In this document: positions 57,457 to 64,000 of the stretch, one piece after another | How the letters are laid out: every line of letters begins with the position of its first letter | Numbering within the stretch: the first letter of the stretch is position 1 | NCBI RefSeq assembly: GCF_004135285.1 | Contig: NZ_CP035494.1 | Span: 1,302,001 to 1,366,000 of the forward strand | Direction: 5' to 3' | From: Microbacterium protaetiae | Lineage (GTDB): Bacteria; Actinomycetota; Actinomycetes; Actinomycetales; Microbacteriaceae | DNA: 64,000 nt | The notes under the pieces: model-generated | What the model was told of the DNA's origin: nothing | What the model saw: only the letters and a program-made list of their open reading frames with translations | Database searches by the model: none | Program-made: the position numbers and the translations under genes

Positions 57457-58386
57457 CTAAGCCTGGAGACCGGCAGCGACACTCGCCGCGACCCGTGCGG
57501 GGGAAAGGCCGTATTTGTCGAGAAGGAAGTCGTTCGGTGCAGACTCCGACCAGCCGTCGGCCAGCCCGATGCGTGTCTGACGTGCCCCCGCGCCCTGAGC
57601 GCTGAGAACGCCGGACACGACGTCACCCAGCCCTCCGATGACCGAGTGCTCCTCGACCGTGAACACGCGCGACATGCCGTCGAGGTGCTGCCAGAGGGCG
57701 TGCTCGTCGAGCGGCTTGAGGGTGGGCACGTGGATGTGCCGCACAGACACACCGTCATCGGCGAGCGCCTGCACCGCCTCGACGGTACGCGAGGTCTGCA
57801 CCCCCGTCGATACCACGACGGCATCCGTTCCCTCGCGCAGCGAGATCGGCTTGCCGTGCTCGTACACGTAGTCCGCGCCGAAGACATCGGCCACGGCGTC
57901 GCGCGCGAGGCGCAGATAGAGCGGGCCGTCGTACTCCGCCGCCCACCGGATCATCGCCTCTGCCTCCACGGCATCGGCGGGAGCGAGGATCGTCATGTTC
58001 GGCATCGCCCGCATGATCGAGAAGTCCTCGATGTCTTGATGGGTCTTGCCCGCAGATCCGTTGAGCAGGCCGGTGTAGGCCGCCGCGAGACGCACCGGCG
58101 CCTTCGTCTGCGAGACCAGCATGCGGACCTGGTCGAGCGCCCGGTTGGTCAGGAAGACCCCGAACGAAGACAGCCACGGGCGGTAACCGAGCGTGGACAT
58201 GCCGAACGCCATGCCGACCATGTTCTGCTCGGCGATGCCGGCCTCGACGAATCTCTCGGGATGGGCCTTTGCGAAGGTCACCGCCATGGTCGAGGTGGCC
58301 AGATCGCCGTCGACGATCACGATCCGCTTGTCGGTCTCGCCGAGTTCGGTGAGGGTGTCCCCCCACACGGCGCGCTGCGATTTCAT
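57457..58386 (-). CDS. transketolase, C-terminal (pyrimidine/C-domain) subunit
   Basis: A 309-residue protein holding the pyrimidine-binding and C-terminal domains of a split transketolase: IVIVDGDLATSTMAVTF, then FVEAGIAEQNMVGMAFGMS with the conserved Glu that activates thiamine diphosphate, and LGDVVSGVLS later. It pairs with the N-terminal subunit encoded upstream with a 4-bp overlap. Split transketolases of this type accompany sugar and polyol catabolic clusters; the inositol genes around it suggest handling of a related sugar. Confidence 0.92.
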   Translation of the reverse strand: MKSQRAVWGDTLTELGETDKRIVIVDGDLATSTMAVTFAKAHPERFVEAGIAEQNMVGMAFGMSTLGYRPWLSSFGVFLTNRALDQVRMLVSQTKAPVRLAAAYTGLLNGSAGKTHQDIEDFSIMRAMPNMTILAPADAVEAEAMIRWAAEYDGPLYLRLARDAVADVFGADYVYEHGKPISLREGTDAVVVSTGVQTSRTVEAVQALADDGVSVRHIHVPTLKPLDEHALWQHLDGMSRVFTVEEHSVIGGLGDVVSGVLSAQGAGARQTRIGLADGWSESAPNDFLLDKYGLSPARVAASVAAGLQA

Positions 58387-59264
58387 GCCACGACCTCCTT
58401 GGTGCCGAGCAGTTCGCGGTGTGCGATGTCGAGCTGCTCGGGTGTGGGCACTCCGTTGTGCCAATTGAACGTGCCCTCGGTGAACGAGACCCCGCGCCCC
58501 TTCGCAGTGCGGGCGATGATGACCGATGGCCTGCCAGAGACCCCGCGCGCCGCTTCGGCATCGGCGTATGCCCGCAGGATCTCATCGAAATCGTGTCCGT
58601 CGATCGTCACAGCATTCCAGCCGAACCCGGTGAACACGGCCTCCAGATCGACGTGACCCATCGGCTCGGATCGGTCGAAGCGGTCGGTCGGTGTGGCCGG
58701 CCATCCGTATTGCTGCAGGCCGTTGAGGTCGATGATCGCGGTGAGGTTGTCAAGCCCGAACCGCGGAGCGCAGATCACTGTCTCCCAGATCATTCCTTCC
58801 TCGATCTCGCCATCGCCGAGAATGACCCACGTGTGGAAGTCCTTGCCCTGCTTCTTTGCCGCGAGCGCGATTCCCGCACCGGCGGACAGGCCCTGGCCGA
58901 GTGAGCCCGTGGACACGTCCACGCCCGGCGTGAGTTTCATGTCGGGATGACCCTGCAGCCGAGAGTCGCCGTGATCGAAGGTGGCGAGCTCCCCCACCGG
59001 AAAGTACCCGCGCATGGCAAGCACCGAATAGTAGCCGATCGCCGAATGCCCCTTGGACAGGATGAATCGGTCACGCTCGGGATCCTGTGGGTGCGCCGGA
59101 TCCACATGCATCTGCCGGAAGAACAGGGCGACCATCAAGTCCATCGCCGACATCGGACCACCGATGTGCCCGGCCTTGCTGGCGGCAACGGTGTTCAGTA
59201 CATGCCAGCGCCCTTCGGATGCAATGGCGGCGAGGTCGGCGGGGGTGCGCGCTTCGCGTGTCAC
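58383..59264 (-). CDS. transketolase, N-terminal (thiamine diphosphate) subunit
   Basis: A 293-residue subunit with the thiamine-pyrophosphate motif GDGEIEEGMIWETV..AIIDLNGLQ and the donor-binding SKGHSAIGYYSVL and GSLGQGLSAGAGIAL. An ATG lies 18 bases upstream in frame, but AAGGAGACACC before the GTG at 59264 makes the GTG the start. It overlaps the C-terminal subunit gene by 4 bp. The first gene of the leftward operon. Confidence 0.92.
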   Translation of the reverse strand: MTREARTPADLAAIASEGRWHVLNTVAASKAGHIGGPMSAMDLMVALFFRQMHVDPAHPQDPERDRFILSKGHSAIGYYSVLAMRGYFPVGELATFDHGDSRLQGHPDMKLTPGVDVSTGSLGQGLSAGAGIALAAKKQGKDFHTWVILGDGEIEEGMIWETVICAPRFGLDNLTAIIDLNGLQQYGWPATPTDRFDRSEPMGHVDLEAVFTGFGWNAVTIDGHDFDEILRAYADAEAARGVSGRPSVIIARTAKGRGVSFTEGTFNWHNGVPTPEQLDIAHRELLGTKEVVA

Positions 59265-59294
59265 GGTGTCTCCTTCGATCATCGAGGTGTCACT

Positions 59295-59323
59295 AATCTA
59301 TCGTGAAATGAACGGAATGTCTA
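59295..59323 (-). promoter_or_regulatory. promoter of the transketolase operon
   Basis: On the minus strand, -35 TAGACA (59318-59323), 17-bp spacer, -10 TAGATT (59295-59300). It lies 31 bp upstream of the GTG at 59264, with the inverted repeat at 59324 directly adjoining the -35 box. Confidence 0.6.
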
Positions 59324-59379
59324 TTGCACGGGAACTGATCGGATTTGGCCGCCGAGGCGGCGAGGCTGTTTCCGTGCAA
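59324..59379. promoter_or_regulatory. candidate IclR operator (inverted repeat)
   Basis: TTGCACGGGAAC (59324-59335) and GTTTCCGTGCAA (59368-59379) are 12-bp arms with one mismatch, separated by 32 bp. The pair lies between the divergent transketolase and IclR genes, with the second arm 16 bp before the IclR start. It is a plausible binding site for one or both IclR proteins. Confidence 0.5.
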
Positions 59380-59395
59380 GTGAGAGAATGGCGCG

Positions 59396-60187
59396 ATGAC
59401 GAGCGCGGCTGACGAGGGAATCGGCGGGGTCGAGATCCTGAGCAAAGCAGGCGCCGTCATCGATGCCCTCGCCGAACGCGGCGCACTGTCGGTCAACGCG
59501 CTCGCCGAGGCGGTCGACGAGCCGATGAGTTCGACGTATCGACTGCTGCAGAGCCTGGTGGCCCTGCGCCTGGTCGAACCTGCGCCATTGCGCGGGATGT
59601 ACCGGCTGGGCCTGTCGCTGCTGGAGGTCGGAAGTGCGCTGGAGGACTCGCTCGATGTGCGCACTGTAGCGATGCCGATCATGCGTGACCTGCGAGCGGC
59701 GCTGGATGTCGCGATCCTGGTCTGCTATCGCCGGGACCTTCGCGCCGTCTGCGTCGAGCGCCTCGAAGGCCACAACGTCCGGCTCGTGTCCATGCAGGTC
59801 GGTGATTCGCTGCCCCTGCATGTCGGGGCGGCACCGCGCGCGCTGCTGGCCTGGCTTCCGCCTGGGGAACAGCACGCAGTGCTCGACGAGCTCACCAGCG
59901 CAGACTCGCTGCTGGGCTTCGCGGTTCCCCCGCTCTCGGCCCTGCGTCGGGAGATAGCCGACATTCGCCGCCGGGGCTACTCGCGATCGGACGAAGACGT
60001 CACACTCGGGGTGGCGGCCCTCGGCAGCCCGATCTTCAACCACCGCGGTGAACTCGTCGCGGCGCTCTCGATCAGCGGACTGCGCGACCAGATCATCGGG
60101 CGCGAGAGCGAGGTCTCGGCCGCGCTGCGCCGAGCAGCTCACTCCATCAGCGCGGCTCTCGGTTTCGAGGAGCCGACGAATGACTGA
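59396..60187 (+). CDS. IclR family transcriptional regulator, first of a pair
   Basis: A 263-residue regulator. The winged helix reads ALSVNALAEAVDEPMSSTYRLLQSLVALRLVE, and the effector domain includes VQVGDSLPLHVGAAPRALLAWL-type and YSRSDEDVTLGVAALGSPIF segments. It is divergent from the transketolase operon and overlaps a second IclR gene by 8 bp. The two probably respond to inositol- or sugar-derived metabolites and control flanking genes. Confidence 0.9.
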   Translation: MTSAADEGIGGVEILSKAGAVIDALAERGALSVNALAEAVDEPMSSTYRLLQSLVALRLVEPAPLRGMYRLGLSLLEVGSALEDSLDVRTVAMPIMRDLRAALDVAILVCYRRDLRAVCVERLEGHNVRLVSMQVGDSLPLHVGAAPRALLAWLPPGEQHAVLDELTSADSLLGFAVPPLSALRREIADIRRRGYSRSDEDVTLGVAALGSPIFNHRGELVAALSISGLRDQIIGRESEVSAALRRAAHSISAALGFEEPTND

Positions 60188-60950
60188 ACGCAAGCCGATC
60201 AAGGTCCTGGCCAATTCGATGGCGATCATCGACGGACTGGCAGAACGAGGCGATCTCTCCCCCGCAGACCTCGCTCATCTCACCGGGCTTCCCCGGCCCT
60301 CGGTCTATCGCCTCATCGACGGGCTCCGGGTGATCGGTCTCGTTCGATCGACCGATGTCTCTGTCGCCTCTCTCAGCGTGAAGTGGCTGCACCTGGCCGA
60401 TGCCGCCCGCGCGTCAATGAGTGAGTGGGCCGGTGCGCGAACCGAGCTCGATCGCCTGTCCGCCGAGACCGAGCAGACCGTGTTCCTCGCGGTTCCGCGC
60501 GGAGACGAAGTCGTCTGCATCGATCAATCGCTGGGCCGCGGGGTCGGCATGCTGATCCTTTCTCCGGGCCGCTCGCTGCCGCTGTACGCGGGCGGTGTCG
60601 GGCGTCTGGCGCTCGCCCACCTGGCCGATCTCGATCGCTACCTCTCCAGCGGTCCGCCACGCCGGCGGATCACACCGCACACGCTGACAGATGCGGCGGA
60701 GTTGCGAGAGGATGCCGAGCGAACGCGGTCGCAGGGCTACACGCTGTCTCTCGACGACGTCACGGTGGGCATTGGCGCGGTGGCCGTTCCGGTGCTCGCA
60801 CCCGACGGGTCGCTCCTGGGCTGCCTGTCGGTGGCCGGCCGCACCGCAGAGATATCGGCTCAGGCAGAGTCGTTCGTCGCTGCGGCTCGCGAGGTCGCCT
60901 CCCAGCTCGCGACGACAGCTGCTCGCGTGCTGTCCGGCGCACGAGGCTGA
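60180..60950 (+). CDS. IclR family transcriptional regulator, second of a pair
   Basis: A 256-residue IclR protein. HTH DLSPADLAHLTGLPRPSVYRLIDGLRVIGLV; effector domain with SPGRSLPLYAGGVGRLALAHL and GYTLSLDDVTVGIGAVAVPVLAP. It is clearly paralogous to the first IclR in architecture but distinct in sequence. Its start overlaps the first gene's stop region. It converges on iolD, 12 bp apart. Confidence 0.9.
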   Translation: MTERKPIKVLANSMAIIDGLAERGDLSPADLAHLTGLPRPSVYRLIDGLRVIGLVRSTDVSVASLSVKWLHLADAARASMSEWAGARTELDRLSAETEQTVFLAVPRGDEVVCIDQSLGRGVGMLILSPGRSLPLYAGGVGRLALAHLADLDRYLSSGPPRRRITPHTLTDAAELREDAERTRSQGYTLSLDDVTVGIGAVAVPVLAPDGSLLGCLSVAGRTAEISAQAESFVAAAREVASQLATTAARVLSGARG

Positions 60951-60962
60951 GAACACCCCCGC

Positions 60963-62855
60963 TCACACGGCGGGCGTCAAGTAGAGCTTCTCCTGTACCT
61001 TGTTCGTCTCGTAGATCTCGCGAGCGGCAAGCGTCGACTCGAGAGTGGCGACCTCGGCGACCGGAACATCCCACCACGCACCCGAGCCGCCGAATCGCCC
61101 CTGCGCGTCCACCCGCACGTACACGACGGCGGTGCCGTCGTGCGACCGGGCCTGCTTCAGCGCGTTGCGGAACGTCTCGGCCGTGTCGGCGCTGAACACG
61201 GCGGCGCCGAAGCTGGCGGCGTTCGCGGCGAAGTCGACCTCGAGGCGGGCACCATCGTGGCGTCCGCTCGCGCCGCGCTCCGTGAAGCGGCAGCCGAAAG
61301 CCTGTGCACCCGACTGCTCCGAGAGGGCTCCGATCGATCCGTAACCGAAGTTGTCGACGATGATGATCGTCATCTTCAGGTGCTCCTGCACGGCGGTCAG
61401 GATGTCCTGCGCCATCATCAGGTAGGTGCCGTCGCCGATGAGCACGTGCACGCGCCGAGTCGGATCCGCGATCTGTGCACCGACGCCACCCGAGATCTCG
61501 TAGCCCATGCACGAATTGCCGTATTCGATGTCGTAGCCCTTGGGGCTTCCCGCACGCCACAGCCTGTGCAGGTCGCCCGGCATGGATCCGGCCGCGTTGA
61601 CGATGACGTCCTGCGGGTCGCACTGCGCGTTGACCAGGCCGATCATCTCTGCCTGCGACAGTGTGTCGCTGCTCTCGTCGATCGCGACGAGCCGGTCGAC
61701 CTCGGCGAGCCAGTCCGCAGCGGCCCGCTCATATTGCGCGACGACATCGGCCTCGAGCGAGAAACCGCCGAGCACGGCTGCGAGCTCGTCGAGCGTCTCG
61801 CGCGCATCGCCGAGCAGGGCGATACCCGACTCCTTGTAGGCGTCGACCTCGGCGACGTTGATGTTCACGAACTTCACGTCGGGGTTCTTGAACAGCGTGT
61901 TCGAGGCTGTCGTGAAGTCGGTGTACCGAGTGCCGACGCCGATCACGACATCCGCGTCGTTCGCGATGGCGTTGGCGAACTTCGACCCCGATGCGCCGAT
62001 GCCGCCCAGTGCGAGGCGGTGATCGAACGGGATGCTCGCCTTGCCCGCCTGGGTCACACCGACAGGGATGCCGGTGGACTCTGCGAAGCGGGCGAGGGCA
62101 TCGCTCGCCTCAGAGTAGATGACGCCGCCGCCCGAGATGATGACCGCCTTCTTGGCGCCCTTGATGATGTCGGCGGCCCGCGCGATCGCCGCGCGATCCG
62201 CGCGATTGCGCGCGACGTGCCAGGTACGGGGCGCGAAAAGCGCCTCGGGAAAGTCGAATGCCTCTGCTTGCACGTCCTGCGGAAGCGCAATCGTGACCGC
62301 GCCCGTGTCGGCGGGACTGGTCAGCACACGCATGGCCTCCAGCAGCGCGGAAGCCAGCTGCTCGGGGCGCGAGACCCGGTCGAAATAGCGCGACACCGCA
62401 CGGAACGAGTCGTTCGCGGTGATGTCCATCGCGTACGGGTGCTCCTGCTGCTGCAGCACGGCGCCCGTCGAGCGGGTCGCGAATGCGTCGGAGGGAAAGA
62501 GCAGGACCGGGATGTGGTTCACGGTCGCGGTCGCGGCACCGGTGACCATGTTCGTGGCGCCCGGTCCGATCGAGGTCGACACCATGAGCGCGCCGAGCCG
62601 GTTCTTCAGCTTGGCGTAGCCCGTCGCGCTGTGGACCATGCCCTGCTCGTTGCGGCCCTGGTAATACGGGAATGCGTCCTGGTACTGCAGCATCGCCTGG
62701 CCGAGGCCGGCAAGGTTGCCGTGTCCGAAGATGCCGAACCCGCCGCCGAAGAACTTGTCAGTGACGCCGTCGCGCTCGACGGACTGTGCCATGAGAAATT
62801 CGATGACGGCCTGACCGACGGTCAACCGGCGGGTGGACGGGGAATTGAGCGCCAT
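60963..62855 (-). CDS. iolD: 3D-(3,5/4)-trihydroxycyclohexane-1,2-dione acylhydrolase
   Basis: A 630-residue thiamine-diphosphate enzyme. The pyrimidine-domain start RLTVGQAVIEFLMAQ and GIFGHGNLAGLGQAM, and the cofactor domain GDGTYLMMAQDILTAVQEHLKMTIIIVDNFGYGSIGALSEQSG, are diagnostic of IolD. It opens the inositol-derived ring to 5-deoxy-glucuronate, the substrate of IolB. ATG 62855 with GAAGGAAG upstream. A -35/-10 pair with a palindrome lies before it. Confidence 0.94.
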   Translation of the reverse strand: MALNSPSTRRLTVGQAVIEFLMAQSVERDGVTDKFFGGGFGIFGHGNLAGLGQAMLQYQDAFPYYQGRNEQGMVHSATGYAKLKNRLGALMVSTSIGPGATNMVTGAATATVNHIPVLLFPSDAFATRSTGAVLQQQEHPYAMDITANDSFRAVSRYFDRVSRPEQLASALLEAMRVLTSPADTGAVTIALPQDVQAEAFDFPEALFAPRTWHVARNRADRAAIARAADIIKGAKKAVIISGGGVIYSEASDALARFAESTGIPVGVTQAGKASIPFDHRLALGGIGASGSKFANAIANDADVVIGVGTRYTDFTTASNTLFKNPDVKFVNINVAEVDAYKESGIALLGDARETLDELAAVLGGFSLEADVVAQYERAAADWLAEVDRLVAIDESSDTLSQAEMIGLVNAQCDPQDVIVNAAGSMPGDLHRLWRAGSPKGYDIEYGNSCMGYEISGGVGAQIADPTRRVHVLIGDGTYLMMAQDILTAVQEHLKMTIIIVDNFGYGSIGALSEQSGAQAFGCRFTERGASGRHDGARLEVDFAANAASFGAAVFSADTAETFRNALKQARSHDGTAVVYVRVDAQGRFGGSGAWWDVPVAEVATLESTLAAREIYETNKVQEKLYLTPAV

Positions 62856-62892
62856 TGCAAGCTTCCTTCGTGTGTCGTTGTGGTTCACGGCG

Positions 62893-62922
62893 ATCGTAGC
62901 CGATTCTTACTTGTTGGACAAG
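62893..62922 (-). promoter_or_regulatory. iolD promoter with CTTGT/ACAAG palindrome
   Basis: Minus strand: -35 TTGTCC (62916-62921), 17-bp spacer, -10 TACGAT (62893-62898). The 13-bp palindrome CTTGTTGGACAAG (62910-62922) overlaps the -35, so a bound repressor would shut the promoter. Confidence 0.6.
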
Positions 62923-62930
62923 ACGTCCGG

Positions 62931-63812
62931 TCAGTGGGTGCGACTGGCGGCCTCGAGGCATTCGACTGTGGTGTTGAACGCGATCCGGAGTGCGTCATCG
63001 AGAGGGAGAGCACGGTGCTCTTCGGAGAGCATCTCGACGCCCCACGGACCGCGCCACCCGAGGGCGGAGGACATCGTCCGGATGAATCCGACGACATCGT
63101 GATCCCCACGGCCGGGATAGCGGCGGTTGTCGCGGGTGTCCTCGAACAACGTCCGGCCTGGGGCCGGCTCCGCTGTCGCATCGCTGAGCTCGACGCCGAA
63201 GACCATTGAGGGGTCGAGTGCATCCGCGAGTTCGTCGAGGGTCGTACCGGCGCGATGCACGTGCCAGTAGTCGACCACGAGGCCGGCTGCCTCATGATCG
63301 ACGGCTCGCACGAGCTGCGCCCCCTGCGGCATCGATGCGATCAGCGCGAACGGCAGTGGCTCGATCCCCACCCGGGTGCCGGCCGCCGCGGCTTCCTCGG
63401 CGAGTCGTCGCAGGGGTGCGACGAACGGGGTGATCGAGCGGGCCTTTTCGCCGAAGCTCGTGCCGATCTTGATGAAGGGACTGCCGAACTCCTGCGCCGC
63501 ATCCAGCAGCAGCTCCCAGCGTGGACGCCATCTGACCTCGTCGGGGTCGCGCCACCAGTCGGTGGCGAGTTCGACCTCGAGGTGGCTCACTCCCCGGGCG
63601 TGCGCATATTCGCGCAGCGCCGCGAACCCGCCGTTGTCGCGGATCGCGACGAGGTCGTCGTAGACGATGCCCATGCCGATGTATCCCGCTGCCGCGACCG
63701 CATCCACCCGCTCCAGGATCGACAGCGGACTCGCTTCCGACGGCGCCGCCGGCATCGCCGCGCCGGCGCTGGTCCAGCACGTCGCGACCACGCCCTGAGC
63801 GGCGAGGCTCAT
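62931..63812 (-). CDS. sugar phosphate isomerase/epimerase family protein
   Basis: A 293-residue TIM-barrel of the AP-endonuclease-2 family, like IolE/IolI. Metal-site residues are visible in SHLEVELATDWW, RVGIEPLPFA, LVVDYWHVHRAG and GVELSD. In an inositol locus it probably acts as inosose dehydratase or isomerase. It overlaps the upstream dehydrogenase gene by 4 bp (ATGA) and is followed after 75 bp by the iolD promoter and gene. Confidence 0.85.
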   Translation of the reverse strand: MSLAAQGVVATCWTSAGAAMPAAPSEASPLSILERVDAVAAAGYIGMGIVYDDLVAIRDNGGFAALREYAHARGVSHLEVELATDWWRDPDEVRWRPRWELLLDAAQEFGSPFIKIGTSFGEKARSITPFVAPLRRLAEEAAAAGTRVGIEPLPFALIASMPQGAQLVRAVDHEAAGLVVDYWHVHRAGTTLDELADALDPSMVFGVELSDATAEPAPGRTLFEDTRDNRRYPGRGDHDVVGFIRTMSSALGWRGPWGVEMLSEEHRALPLDDALRIAFNTTVECLEAASRTH

Positions 63813-64000
63813 GACAGGTCCACGGCGACAGCTGCGCCCGTCCGCGATGACAGCTCGGCCGCGTCGGCCAGCACGAGCGCCGCCCGCCCATCCTCGAAGC
63901 CGGGGCTGCGCGACGGCTCGCCCTGCACCGCCTTCACGAACTCGACGAGCTCGGAGCGGTACGCCTCGGCGTAGCGCTCCAGGAAGAAGTTCTGGTACGG
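63809..64000 (-). CDS. Gfo/Idh/MocA-type dehydrogenase, C-terminal part (inositol 2-dehydrogenase-like)
   Basis: Only the last 63 residues are in the window. FFLERYAEAYRSELVEFVKAVQGE and GFEDGRAALVLADAAELSSRTG match the C-terminal helix region of Gfo/Idh/MocA oxidoreductases such as myo-inositol 2-dehydrogenase (IolG). The gene continues beyond 64000. Its stop overlaps the start of the sugar isomerase gene (ATGA), so the two are co-translated. IolG identity is inferred from the iol neighbours. Confidence 0.75.
   Translation of the reverse strand, partial: PYQNFFLERYAEAYRSELVEFVKAVQGEPSRSPGFEDGRAALVLADAAELSSRTGAAVAVDLS

Noticed and set aside
59140..59282. ATG at 59282 as transketolase start
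   Set aside because: AAGGAGACACC directly precedes the GTG at 59264, giving correct spacing there and none for the ATG.
61140..63209. 689-codon plus-strand open frame
   Set aside because: It lies entirely antisense to iolD and the sugar isomerase, both with clear family motifs.

Overview
The window is very GC-rich actinobacterial DNA. Dense operons, GTG starts, a DUF222/HNH nuclease, F420/deazaflavin-type proteins, a gamma-butyrolactone-receptor-like TetR and kdp/iol loci all fit a Microbacteriaceae genome, most likely Microbacterium. This placement is from gene content and composition by eye; no search was run. I see no rRNA, tRNA, CRISPR array or canonical insertion sequence.

Layout. 1-879 is a long tandem repeat array. 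880-7456 holds two membrane proteins and a sulfur/flavin/redox set: trans-sulfuration PLP enzyme, FMN reductase, flavin reductase, Zn-dehydrogenase, PatB-type C-S lyase. 7457-7948 is non-coding with two identical 65-bp hairpins. 7949-14875 holds a peptidase-like hydrolase, a cupin, an epimerase and a small acyl-ligase / ketosynthase / acyl-CoA dehydrogenase cluster. 14978-32349 is mixed housekeeping: GNATs, VOC proteins, a NarL-type two-component pair, a CPBP protease, Nudix, two MarR loci (one with a DHA2 efflux pump), and PadR plus AarF. Two blocks of an 86-bp palindromic repeat (five copies in all) fill the gene-free gaps at 16.6-17.0 and 31.5-32.1 kb.

32.3-49.6 kb is the most accessory part. 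It contains a tocopherol-cyclase-like protein, a YefM/YoeB module and an RHH/PIN module, each directly downstream of a DUF4192 paralogue. It also contains a MhqR-like MarR regulon with three matching operators, a TetR-lipoprotein-adaptor-MacB-like export cluster, an acyltransferase, a DUF222/HNH nuclease and a truncated DHFR-family gene. Both DUF4192 genes and the DUF222 gene share paired TCCACA-type (DnaA-box-like) elements upstream.

49.6-64 kb carries kdpFABC without kdpDE, with a divergent MmyB-type regulator. It then carries cupin and glutathione peroxidase genes and a myo-inositol catabolic region: iolB, split transketolase, two overlapping IclR regulators, iolD, a sugar isomerase and the end of an iolG-like dehydrogenase.

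Two sequence habits recur. At least 13 genes have a TANNNT box only 6-8 nt before the start codon and no Shine-Dalgarno sequence, which suggests leaderless mRNAs. Inverted GGGATGCCGC / GCGGCATCCC pairs form hairpins at several gene ends.
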